This document shows positions 45,440 through 54,802 of a stretch of 64,000 nucleotides of DNA, piece after piece. Origin of the DNA: Hermetia illucens (lineage: Eukaryota; Arthropoda; Insecta; Diptera; Stratiomyidae); assembly GCF_905115235.1 (NCBI RefSeq), contig NC_051852.1, forward strand, positions 159,668,164-159,732,163, read 5' to 3'. The notes under the pieces were generated by a model, which saw only the letters and a list, made by a program, of their open reading frames with translations, had not been told where the DNA came from and ran no database searches. Position 1 is the first letter of the stretch, and each line of letters opens with the position of its first letter. A program made the translations under genes and the position numbers.

Positions 45440-45725
45440 ATACTTGTACCATGGAAACCAAGATAGCCCCCAGAATTTACATATTTCAGGAGAATATTTG
45501 GTTCATGTAATTTCAGTTCGGTTGTAACGGTTGACCCCTTAGTGAGAGTTTCATGGGGGTTGAAGTTACGTTCAAACGGAGAAGAGATATTCCCGCCTGA
45601 AACATGATATTGCGTTTAAACACCGGAACCGTACTCCAAAGTTCGGCAGAGATTTAGGTAGGTCTTGCATTAACCAGTATGAATGCAGTGTCTGCAGTCA
45701 GTATACGCTGATACTGCTGTGTTTG
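45440..45725 (+). repeat. Dispersed repeat, copy 1
   Basis: Blocks such as GTACCATGG, TAGTGAGAGTTTCATGG, and AGTTCGG followed by AGAGATTTAGGTA, TCTTGCAT and CCAGTATGAATGC recur in the same order in the reverse complement of 58450-58720. A weaker piece occurs near 49550-49590. No open frame. It may be a 5' UTR or a SINE-like unit of an unknown element. Confidence 0.65.
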
Positions 45726-46187
45726 ACGCTTTTATCTGAACTGCGGCCAAAAGCGTTCCGGAAAATAATCTCTCGTTAGTCATGTTCGCACTTCCTTTTT
45801 TTCCAAGTTTTTGCGAATTGACATCTTTCTTTTATCGAGAGTTTTTTGAAGTCGTTGCAATCAAATAATCATATGTTCTCCTTTGCAGTAAGAACAGATT
45901 TTCGACGTCCTTGATAGCGTTACAAACGACTTGCGTTTTAAGGTCTGTGATTTAATTGCAACCAATAGGTAATCAAAAGGTAGTATACGTCCCAAAGTGA
46001 AACATGGATTGGTACCCACGATGGAGCATCAAACCTGGGAAACGCATGCGGAACCAACCCCAACAGCTCTGCTACCACACGCTATCTCCACCTCCACATA
46101 GTAACCGCTGGGAACTCTGTCTTAACGAAAAGCTGCTGACCCCCGAGAACGGGACAAATTGTACCAACTGGTTCTCCAGGATGGAAG
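45726..46187. other. Unassigned spacer
   Basis: Nothing recognised apart from the flank that carries the left duplication of the RTE derivative. Confidence 0.4.
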
Positions 46188-46672
46188 TTAGGTAGGGCTG
46201 ACAACTTTCTTTTTCTTCAGCCTTTGTCCCGTTCATAACCGGGGTCGGTTCGTCATCATCCGTTTCGCATTTGGTCCCATCAAATGCCTGATCTGGATGC
46301 AATCTCGAGGCTTTTAAATCCCCATCCAGCGTATCAAGCCACCGTTCTTTTAGCTGGCTTTTTGGTCGTTTACCATCCACTTCGATGTTCAGACCAATCT
46401 TGGCAAGCGAATTCTGGTTAGAGCGAATTAGGAAATTGGATGCATTTTATTGGTCGGCCTGTCGCGGGACCTGTCAGCAAGAGAAATCAGGAAGGATTTA
46501 GCATAGGGGAATAACTCAAACTATACTTTATTTGTCTCTTTCCCAGATCTCAGCATTTTATTTTTGTTTTACTGAGGATGGTGCAATGTACGTTGCCTTC
46601 AACCCTCCTCCTTTTCCTGGGGTTGGAGCAAGCATACTATGTTAATAGCATGGCGGAGTCTTAGAGAGGGCT
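46188..46672 (-). mobile_element. Internally deleted RTE derivative
   Basis: On the minus strand the RTE 5' UTR (46660-46440, matching 21317-21080 of the larger copy) is joined directly to the RTE C-terminal tail and 3' end (46430-46203). Essentially all of ORF2 is missing. Imperfect 12-mers TTAGGTAGGGCT (46188-46199) and TTAGAGAGGGCT (46661-46672) flank it and look like a worn target-site duplication. It lies at the end of an R1-clade LINE. Confidence 0.72.
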
Positions 46673-47759
46673 TCTCTATGTCTGCATAAAACTGCTCATG
46701 AAAGCCATCCCACCTTTCACAAGAGAAAAAGGTGTGTTCGCCCTCGTCCGCAGTCCATTGTAGAACACGCAATGAGGATCGTAACTTCCCAAACTTGTGC
46801 AAGTAAGACTGAAAACCTCCATGCCCACTTAGAAGATATGTATAGAAGTAATCCATTTCACAATGCGTTCAATTCAGCCACGAATCTAAATTGTCGATGA
46901 GCCACACAGTCGATCTGCCTCGTGACTCATTTTGCAAGAGAGTTGCCACTCGGTAAGTAAGCCTTACGTTCATTACGGGCAACCAACCACCTCCGTTAAA
47001 TGTTCACCCTTGGAAGTAACTTAGCGTTCCTTAGCAAAGAGGGTAACGGCGATCACTTTCGCGATGACCATCATGGACAGTGCGATGAGAAGACGAATTT
47101 GGACCAGGCACTTACGATGTACCTCCTTGTCAAGGGCAGCCCATACCCCGGCGCCGTAGGGTAAAACCGACTAAGTTTCTCCCATAAACAAACGTCCCTT
47201 GGTAGGTATAGGCCCCCAACATTCGTCATTAACCGACTCAAGGCCGAGACTCCAGATTTCCTCGAAGAAGATCATCTTCGTACCGAGCATTAAACCAAAG
47301 TATTTAACCGCTGATTTGGAATCTATAGTCAACTCGCTGATCGATATGGAACGCAGGGCCGGAATTCCCTCAACATGACTACTTCAGTTTTTTCCACCGC
47401 AAGGCTGAGACCATGAGTAGTCATCCACCCGCTTACCCATGGCATCAATATGCCAAGTCTGCTTTACGCCTGTTCAAAAGTGCGTTCGGCAACAAGTCCC
47501 GCAGCGTCGTCTAAATAACCAACCAAATAGCGTTATGAGGAGCACTATCCGTCGAGATCAGCGGCTGTATGCCTCGGATCGATCAACCGCATCCACGGCG
47601 TTCATAGCAGCATCCACCATGGATCTCTCTGCTCTGAACCCGAACTGCCTCGGGGATAAGCCCCCAGCAGAATGGATTGCTTTACCATTCGATCCTCCTG
47701 GGGTCTGTGAAGGGGTTGGAAACTCGTCCCAACCGCCACAGTTCTCCGACCTGGGGAAA

Positions 47760-48400
47760 TGGAAGGTTGGTGTACTGCCCTGTTACACAATGATAGATTT
47801 GCACTAATAACAAAATCAAAGAATGACTCATCTCTCTCGTTGATTACCGAGCCGCCCCAAAGCGGATGACTTGCATTGGGGTCGCAGCCTATCAACAGCT
47901 TGGCCTTTTTTGTTGATATATTGCTCATGTAGTTCTTCTGGCAAAGATGATCGGTCATGAGCCATGTAAGCCGAGGGAATATAACGTTTTCTGCCCCGCC
48001 TGCTCCAGTTTAACTACGAACTTAACACGTACAGACTCTTCCTCGCAAAGATACATTCTCTAGGTCTGTCCTGATCAGCGTCTCCTGTGCTTTGGAACCC
48101 TTTCATGGTTCGGTCCCCTCCGACCCAAGGCTCCTGTATTAATGCGATGTCGATGTTTTCCTCTAGGAGGAAGACAAGGAATATGATCTGCTTGTGTGGG
48201 GGGGTTCGTCAGTTCCCGTCGGACCGTCGATCCTCATCTCCTCTTACAGCTTGTTGGCGGCGTCGATTAGCTACTGGTCGTTGTCCGCTTTGGCAGAGCG
48301 GTACACTTTCTCCTTTGCGTTCCTGACTCCGAACCGCACTTTATAGTCTAGCTTTTCCAGCGCCTCCAGGCACTCTCTGTTTGTACGGAGCAGAAGAGGT
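47760..48400 (-). mobile_element. LOA-like endonuclease fragment nested in R1
   Basis: The minus strand encodes an ORF1-end remnant (LEALEKLDYKVRFGVRNAKE, about 48375-48315), then an endonuclease (FLLEENIDIALIQEPWVGGD, about 48170-48110; KAKLLIGCDPNASHPLWGG, about 47905-47850; ISANLSLCNRA). R1 sequence flanks both sides. The clade (LOA or close I-group) is from motif memory. Confidence 0.6.
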
Positions 48401-48643
48401 TGGCTATTTGTCTGTCTCGTCCATGCTCAATGACCATCTCCAACAGCCTGACCCCAACACTGGTTCATACCTCCGGCCCTAATTTGCTAGCGCAATTGCC
48501 ATCCACCAGCGCCACACTTAAGTGGCTCCAGGCCACGTCACTGAAAAATTTCGCATCGCGTGGCCCGTCGGCTTACTTTTCTCCAGAATAATGCTCATAC
48601 AATGCGGTCCATCTGACCGGTACTTAGTAACGCAGGGCTTCCG

Positions 48644-48761
48644 CAGAACCCCGATTTTTCGGGTGACAAGTTTATGGGCAAGTCCCCACGAGTCCTCATT
48701 CAATGCTCTCCAATTTTCCGAGTGACAAGTTTATGGCCAAGTCCCCACGAGTCCTCATTCA
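48644..48761 (-). repeat. 59-bp tandem duplication inside the R1 linker
   Basis: A 40-bp core (starting GTGACAAGTTTATGG) at 48663-48702 recurs at 48722-48761 with one mismatch; the full period is 59 bp, with weaker similarity to the left. The R1 segment NEDSWGLAHKLVT is thus present twice. Confidence 0.8.
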
Positions 48762-49136
48762 CTTCGTTGACGCGGTTCTGCCAGCCGCGCGCCTTGCTTC
48801 TGTTTATCTCACTGCGGAGTCTTCTCTTTACTGATCTATGCTCTGCCTTTATGGCGCATGCATCTTCGTAGGCGTGTAAATGTTATTCCAAGCGGCTGCG
48901 CTTCTAGCAATACTTTCGCAGGTCGCCAATTTCTGCCGTCCACCAGTATATAGAAGGCTTATCACGGCTTGGATCCCTCTAGAGCATGAACACCACAGGT
49001 TGTCGTTATCAAGTTCATCACTGAATTTACAATAGTTTTAGTTGCCACGCTACCACCCCCCGCCCTGATGACTATATTTACACACAAAACCTTAAAAAGC
49101 TCGAATAGTCGCTGTGAGTGGTATGTAGATATAACA

Positions 49137-49480
49137 CGGTCTTCTTCTTCTTCAGCCTTTGCCTTATTCAGAAACGGGGTCGGCTTGTCTTAATCGGTTG
49201 TGCTGCTTTGCTCAATCATGTGCTAGATCTTGATGTCGTCGTGAGGCCTTTTAGTCTTCTTTCATTGACTTCGATAGTCAGACTAATCATGGAAAATGGG
49301 TTTTCACTGCGCAAACTATATGTCCGTACATTCAAAGATGCTTCTCTCGCAATTTCGCTATGGTAGGTTCAACCCAATATCGATTGAAGATATCTTCATT
49401 TCCTATTCTATGTCGAAGTGAGCTGAGCGCAGAAACTCATCTAGAATGCCTCTCGACACGAAGCGTCGCAGGAGGTTATC
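49137..49480 (-). mobile_element. RTE 3' fragment, strongly decayed
   Basis: On the minus strand this is the RTE C-terminus and 3' end; the terminal GAAGAAGAAGAAGAC next to a CCGTTTCTGAA stretch matches the ends of the copies at 19041, 46205 and 58228. Confidence 0.6.
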
Positions 49481-50079
49481 TGGTATCATGGGAACTTGAA
49501 TAGTCTTGTTAAATCATATGCGAATTTTTGAAGATGCGCTATCGGCCTGGTTATTTGCGGTTGACCCTTTGTTGGCTTCTCATGGTGATTGTGGTTACGC
49601 CCATATTCTAGGTAGAGCTCCTTATAGGTCTCCGATCGCGGTCCCTAAATAATTCCATGTTCTTGTCAATAAATTGTAACTGATAGAAATCATTCTATAA
49701 GTTTGCCTATAAAGTACTTAGCTAAGATAGGGGACGATTTTCAATATTAAACACCCAAACTCTACGCTGTTTAACATCCGAGGAAGTTTTTCAGTCCCAG
49801 ATAATACGGCATGTTACCACATTTAATAAGATTTATCTGCGTAGTTAACAATATCGTTGAGGTACTCCACGTACCGCATGGATTTAGGTACACCACCTTG
49901 ATCAAAGAATAACCACCCTGCGTTGATTTAACTTCTGTTCAGTACAGCCTAAACGAGATGGATAGTAGGCGAGTAAACAGTGTGCTCCAAATGAGTCGCG
50001 TCCGAAAAAAGCCACATAGTTTTCAGTCGAACAAAAAGCGCCACTCACGGCTTTCATTGGCTCCAACAATGTCGTGTAT
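49481..50079. other. Unassigned spacer
   Basis: A scrap of the 45440 repeat lies near 49548-49600 (TTATTTGCGGTTGACCC context). The rest is unassigned. Confidence 0.4.
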
Positions 50080-50425
50080 CAATCAGGCAGAGAACAAGCC
50101 TACATAACGACGAAATCTATGAGCGATACCATAACCATCTGGTTATGAATAAAATCCTGCCCAAGAGGCTGCCGTGGGCAGGTGACTTAATCCGTATGGA
50201 TGAGGATGATCTAGCCAGGAAAGCCTATAAGGACAATATCTATCGTAGAAAAAGAAGACGAGGCAGACCCTGCCTGAGATGGAGCGATAGTGTAGGTCAG
50301 GATGCCAGACAGCTTTTAGGGGTATCAAATTGGTGGACCTCCGCGCAAAACCGGGGTGTCTGTAGTTGGAGTTCCTTATTAAGGCAGGCCCAGATCGGAT
50401 ACCGGCTGTTGCACCATTAATGATG
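50080..50425 (+). mobile_element. LINE family X C-terminal fragment
   Basis: YNDEIYERYHNHLVMNKIL, then LPWAGDLIRMDEDDLARKAY and RRRGRPCLRWSDSVGQDARQ, the C-terminal tail seen in the 10-kb X copy. The last 91 codons (50145-50420) are open. Confidence 0.72.
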
Positions 50426-50649
50426 AGTGAACAAGGGGTTCTAATAGGTTCGGGTGAAGCAAACCAAACAAACGGGCGGCAGAAACGGAACGTTCATGGG
50501 TAAACATCTCATGGATTTTGTACCGCGATAACGCACTCTCACACAATACCATTATTATCCGGCAATTTTTTGCCAAACACGCATTGAATACCATCCATCA
50601 CCCACCGAATTCATTTGTGTCATTTTACACTCTCATACGCCTGATGTGG

Positions 50650-51180
50650 ATTTAGTCTCAAATTACCGTCAAGGGTATCAAGCCATAGATCAACCTGTCT
50701 TTTAGTCATTTCCCATCGACTTCGATGCTCAAAGGAATCTCAACAGTGAGTTCCCTCCAGCACGAATTACATCCCCATACCATTGAAGACACTTCTCTCA
50801 CAATTTTTCCACGATCGGTGCAACCTCATACCTATCGAGGTTGTCCTTATTTCGAGTGTGATCATGGCATCGTACATTGCTGGCCCAACGGAATATCTTT
50901 GTCCCCATTACCGCAAAGCGCCGTACATTGCCTTTGATGATCAACTAGCACTCAGAACCGTTGAAAGCGACATGAAGAACAACAACGCGGAAAATTTCGG
51001 ATTTAAGACGTGTTATGTGTCGATCACAAAAAACACCAGTTTTGGAATGCCACTTCATCGAAGTTATTCTTATGCGCAATTTTATAGCGCAGTTGTCTAT
51101 TGGCAAATAGCATTGATTCGAGATATTTCGGCAGGTCTCTGACACTGTTTCACTTATGCCCAAAAACATAAAGAATAGTC
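50650..51180 (-). mobile_element. RTE thumb and tail fragment
   Basis: Minus-strand pieces match the RTE region from the thumb (NQCYLPIDNCAIKLRIRITSMKW is a degraded form of the NATWMKW block) through CDRHI and SEIFR to the tail. The order agrees with the 19039-21317 copy; many frame changes. Confidence 0.6.
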
Positions 51181-52155
51181 AAATTCAGTTAGGCATTGTC
51201 CAAACCTCTGCCTTTCTACTGGCAGCAAGGCTGACAAAGTTGCAGGACGCCGATTATATCATTCTGAATCGTGGGTTCCTTTTGACCCTGTGATATAGGT
51301 TCAGTAGAATCTTCTACGACCGAAAATCAAGTGCCTGTGCCCTGAGATCAGACTTGTAACCATGATGAGACATCTCCGTACCCAAGACCTAACTACCGTC
51401 ATTCTAGAAGACCAGATTTCTATTCAGAGGAAAAGTGTCATAGTTGCATCTGTGTACCTATTCTATACTTCCCTCTATCCTCCACCGACGCAAGATCTAA
51501 GGAAACCCTCAACATATTTTTTGGTAAAGTAGCAAATGGCATCCTAGGGGAGAGAATCTATTTTATATGATCACTTCAGTTGATCCTATAACTACAAACA
51601 TAGGATGTGTCCTAAAGTTCGTCGAGTCAAGAAGAAGGGAATTAATTGATATATAATTAGTACTTTAGGAACCCTCCTTAATTGGAATTTAGTTTGACCA
51701 TTACCGGCGAATATACTCCAATATATAGACGAATTTTAGGGCAACCTATTAAGCGAAGGTCAATGAACTTTTTGGCAATAAAGTTTAGTTATCCGGGCGA
51801 CTAAGGTTCCTTTTAAGTCAGAAACTCAATTGAAAATTCTGGCTTGCCTTATTCGCCGAGATAAATGTAGTAATACAGTTCCCTGGTGGAATCAAGAACT
51901 GCTATTGTAAATAAGGTGCTTTATATCATCCTCGCTAAAATGAATACTTCCGTGGAGAGTCCTGTATGTTCGCCCTACTGCAGGGTTTCCAAGATAGGGG
52001 ATGGAGCAGTAGACGCCTTCATGAACTTTGAAGTGTCCTTCAAATATGCACTCTTCGAAAAACTTGTGATGCTGCCAAAGAGCATGATCATGATGATACT
52101 TTAGTTAAATGGGTCTACGCTATGATACTAACGTAAAGATTCCTCTTCACTGAAA
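51181..52155. other. Unassigned spacer
   Basis: No recognised gene or element. The 72-codon plus frame at 51886-52104 has no domain I know. Confidence 0.4.
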
Positions 52156-52159
52156 TAGA

Positions 52160-52570
52160 TGTAGTTCGCTATCTGAAGGTAGAAGCTGCTGAAGGCTTCT
52201 CCCTAGAAAATATGACATCGCTAGTTTTATGGATGAGCTGTTCATTGATTGCCTTCATCTCTGTTGACAAGTGACAAGTTGACAAGTGCATCCTACATCT
52301 AATTTCCTTGCATCCATTATGTGTTTCACTAATCTCGAATTCTCCTTGGAAACGATGTGATTAATGAAGAAGATTTGTTCCGCTACCTTTGATCTAGTCT
52401 GTCCTTCCCTTTTTCCCACCAAACTCTGCCTTCTTCAGGTGCTCTCCTAGAAGTGTTTCCACGTTCCTTCTTGCCTGTCCGATATATACTTTTTTACAAT
52501 TCCGTACATACCGCGCTGGCCATTTGGTCGATTAGGTCCTTGGTTGATCCCGGAAGGGCTTCGAGCTGGC
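52160..52570 (-). mobile_element. Penelope-like element fragment (GIY-YIG endonuclease)
   Basis: On the minus strand, CKKVYIGQARRNVETLLGEHLKKAEFG (shown in part: KVYIGQARRNVETLLGEHLK) has the YIG core, the Arg and the Glu-His context of Penelope-type GIY-YIG endonucleases. A second conserved piece follows in another frame (NHIVSKENSRLVKHIMDARK). The RT part is not seen. Decayed. Confidence 0.62.
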
Positions 52571-52929
52571 TGTGTCTACAACAGAAACCGATTTCCAAAC
52601 CATGTTTTCCCAGTTTTCGTTTCACCGGAAAGGAGATTTGGTTAAATTACAAAATTAGTCTCCTTTCGTGCTATTAATACAGAATCATCTTGATGAGCGT
52701 TTGCCTTCATCCTCTTTCATATGCTGATGAAGCAATTAATGTTCAAGTCGGTGTATCTATTCAGTCTGACAACATCAAAAATGTGCTTGGTCTAGGGTGA
52801 GTATTCGGTAGATCATCAGAGCACTGGCTCTGATATGCGTGGTCTGAACTACTGTGGATGACTCGTTTGATATACGTTTTCTCCTCAACTTTACTCAAAG
52901 GCTCTATTTAAGTTTTGCTAATAATCTCG
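52571..52929. other. Unassigned spacer
   Basis: Nothing recognised; may include more Penelope-like sequence. Confidence 0.35.
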
Positions 52930-53175
52930 ATTTCTTCACAAAAAAGGAAACTGAATCAAACCAGTAACATTGACTATTGGCATCTCTAAATGCCGCTAGA
53001 GGCACCAAACCTTTCCTGACAAAACCAAACAAAGAAGCTGCACAGTTTCTCCTGTCAACATGCAGGACAACCTGCATAAATATTGCTGACATTCTAACTG
53101 GCCACAGATTCACCAGCTTGACATTATGCTCAGAATAGGGATTCTAGAAGATGATACGTGTCCACCATGTAACGA
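52930..53175 (+). mobile_element. LINE C-terminal fragment (RNase H end and Cys motif)
   Basis: INIADILTGHRF, then after a frame change LDIMLRIGILEDDTCPPCNEEEKSTEH. This is the closing part of LINE ORF2 proteins that carry RNase H followed by a CxxC...H motif. Confidence 0.55.
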
Positions 53176-53199
53176 AGAAGAGAAATCCACAGAACACAC

Positions 53200-53445
53200 G
53201 AGTTTATCGTGGGCAAACAAAAACTTAGACATTTTGAGCTCCGATGGCCCGCAATTGGTGAGAGAAGAGTAGCCATTGCCTTAGAAGACGGTAACATTGC
53301 AGCAGCAGTTAAACACGGCGGTGACAGCATCCTGGTGTGGGGTGCTATGGCATCTAAAGGACCAGGGTCCCTAGATATAATCGAGGAAAACCATAGTTCA
53401 ATAGTTCTGAGAGACTGTGCAAGCAGTACAGACGTACTCTGAAGT
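53200..53445 (+). mobile_element. Tc1-like transposase, left part
   Basis: VKHGGDSILVWGAMASKGPGSL (first part of the DD34E core) is readable at 53310-53375, followed by IIEENHSSIVLRD. The reading then ends near 53445, where LINE 1 begins. The second half of the transposase reappears at 57664. The N-terminal DNA-binding part is not seen. Confidence 0.75.
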
Positions 53446-53566
53446 GTTTAAAGTTTTCAAGGTTTTAGACGAATTTTTTTTTTTTTTTTTTTAACTTTAT
53501 AAATTTTATAACTAGTATTGGTTATACCTAATTAGTTTTGTGCTCAAATAGTAAAGTTGTCTGAAA

Positions 53567-54802
53567 GTGGCAGAAAGCGAACAAGGGGGAATGAATCCCC
53601 GGATGATAATCTTCGAGCTGAGAGTTCTGCGAAGACCACCACCATTACCATCTGAAATGGCGGGCGCATCCAACCGGTTTAGCATTTTACAAGTAGATGA
53701 AAATGAAATGGCAGTGGATAGCGATACAGTTTATGTGGTCACCGCCACTCAAAAGAAGGTAAAAATTCCACCTATTGTCTTTCCGAAACTACAGAAAGCT
53801 GAAATTGACGAGGCGATGGAAAAACTCAATGTTACTGTATACTATGTCAAGTATTCAGGCATCGGACGGAAACTTTTCACTGACACTATCGAAGACTTTG
53901 ACCGAGTTATTAACCACTTCAAAGTAAATAAGACTGAATTCTTTACTTATTGTCGACCAGACAAAAGGCCGATCAAAATTTTGTTATCGGGCCTGCACAG
54001 CATGGATAATAACAAACTGGCTGAGCTGCTTAAAACCGAACATGGCATTACCTGTCTAGATGTAAAAAAGTTCGAACCATCGAAATCCCGCTACACCGAG
54101 CAAACGTTTTACATTTTATATTTTGAAAAAGGTACGATCAAGCTAGCGGATCTCCGTCGAATAAAATCAATTCAGCGTACAATTATCACTTGGAGTTATT
54201 ATAGTAATGCACGAAGTGGCCCCACTCAATGTCACAACTGCCAGCTGTACGGTAGCTCTAACTGTAATCTGCCTACTAAATGCCAAATTTGCAGCATTTC
54301 GCACAAAACAACTGATTGCCAGTATGCAAAACTCCAACCTGATCTAATTAGATCATTTCTAAAGTGTGCTAACTGTAATCTTCAGCATTTAGCAAGTGAT
54401 CCTACTTGCCCAAAGCGTCAAGAGTATTTAAATGCTGTCAGGGGAGCCGCATCTAGACGAAATCATTCAAGTTACCGTCAGCCGACCAAAACCGCAGCCG
54501 TCAATCATTTCAACAATGAAAGCTTTGCTTCTTTAAAGTTACATGGTAATTCGAATTTGCAGCAGAGTGCTTCGAAGTCGAACTTTGAACCCTCACGAAC
54601 ATCGTTTAGTCATGCAGTCAGGAACGGACTGCCTACGACCAATAGTAGAAATACAATTAATAATGCGAATAACCTGTTTTCTCCAGAGCAAATAATAGAA
54701 CTGTCAGCCGAGCTTATCACAAATCTTTCAGACTGCAAGTCTAGAACAGACCAATTTAATGTCATTGTAAACTTAGCTGTTAAGTTCCTTTACGGTCCAT
54801 AA
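53567..54802 (+). CDS. LINE 1 ORF1 (Gag-like RNA-binding protein)
   Basis: 411 residues, uninterrupted. A variable N-terminus precedes a PRE_C2HC-type region (about 95-215, with RPIKILLSGLHSMDNNKLAE). Three Cys/His knuckles follow, at about residues 223-285 (CHNCQLYGSSNC, CQICSISHKTTDC, CANCNLQHLASDPTC). A low-complexity Asn/Ser tail closes the protein. The start is the first Met after the T-run; internal Met codons are alternatives. Such proteins bind element RNA and form the ribonucleoprotein. The intact frame suggests a fairly recent insertion. Confidence 0.85.
   Translation: MAESEQGGMNPRMIIFELRVLRRPPPLPSEMAGASNRFSILQVDENEMAVDSDTVYVVTATQKKVKIPPIVFPKLQKAEIDEAMEKLNVTVYYVKYSGIGRKLFTDTIEDFDRVINHFKVNKTEFFTYCRPDKRPIKILLSGLHSMDNNKLAELLKTEHGITCLDVKKFEPSKSRYTEQTFYILYFEKGTIKLADLRRIKSIQRTIITWSYYSNARSGPTQCHNCQLYGSSNCNLPTKCQICSISHKTTDCQYAKLQPDLIRSFLKCANCNLQHLASDPTCPKRQEYLNAVRGAASRRNHSSYRQPTKTAAVNHFNNESFASLKLHGNSNLQQSASKSNFEPSRTSFSHAVRNGLPTTNSRNTINNANNLFSPEQIIELSAELITNLSDCKSRTDQFNVIVNLAVKFLYGP

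Larger units (their letters stand above)
46661..49020 (-). mobile_element. R1-clade LINE, interrupted by a LOA-like piece
   Basis: Minus strand, 5' to 3': the endonuclease-RT linker (WWTAEIGDLRKYC-like, about 48950-48900); INRSKARGWQNR and NEDSWGLAHKLVTRKIG (48800-48650); the foreign LOA-like block (48400-47760); RT (FGFRAERSMVDAAMNAVDAV, about 47650-47590); the thumb (TTHGLSLAVEKTEVVM, about 47430-47380); and the C-terminal Cys/His region (GGFQSYLHKFG; EHTFFSCERWDGFHEQF; 46830-46690). Many stops. Confidence 0.7.

Noticed and set aside
53567-54802. 411-residue zinc-knuckle protein as a host gene
   Set aside because: It is followed at once by an endonuclease-RT frame and a LINE 3' end; it is LINE ORF1.
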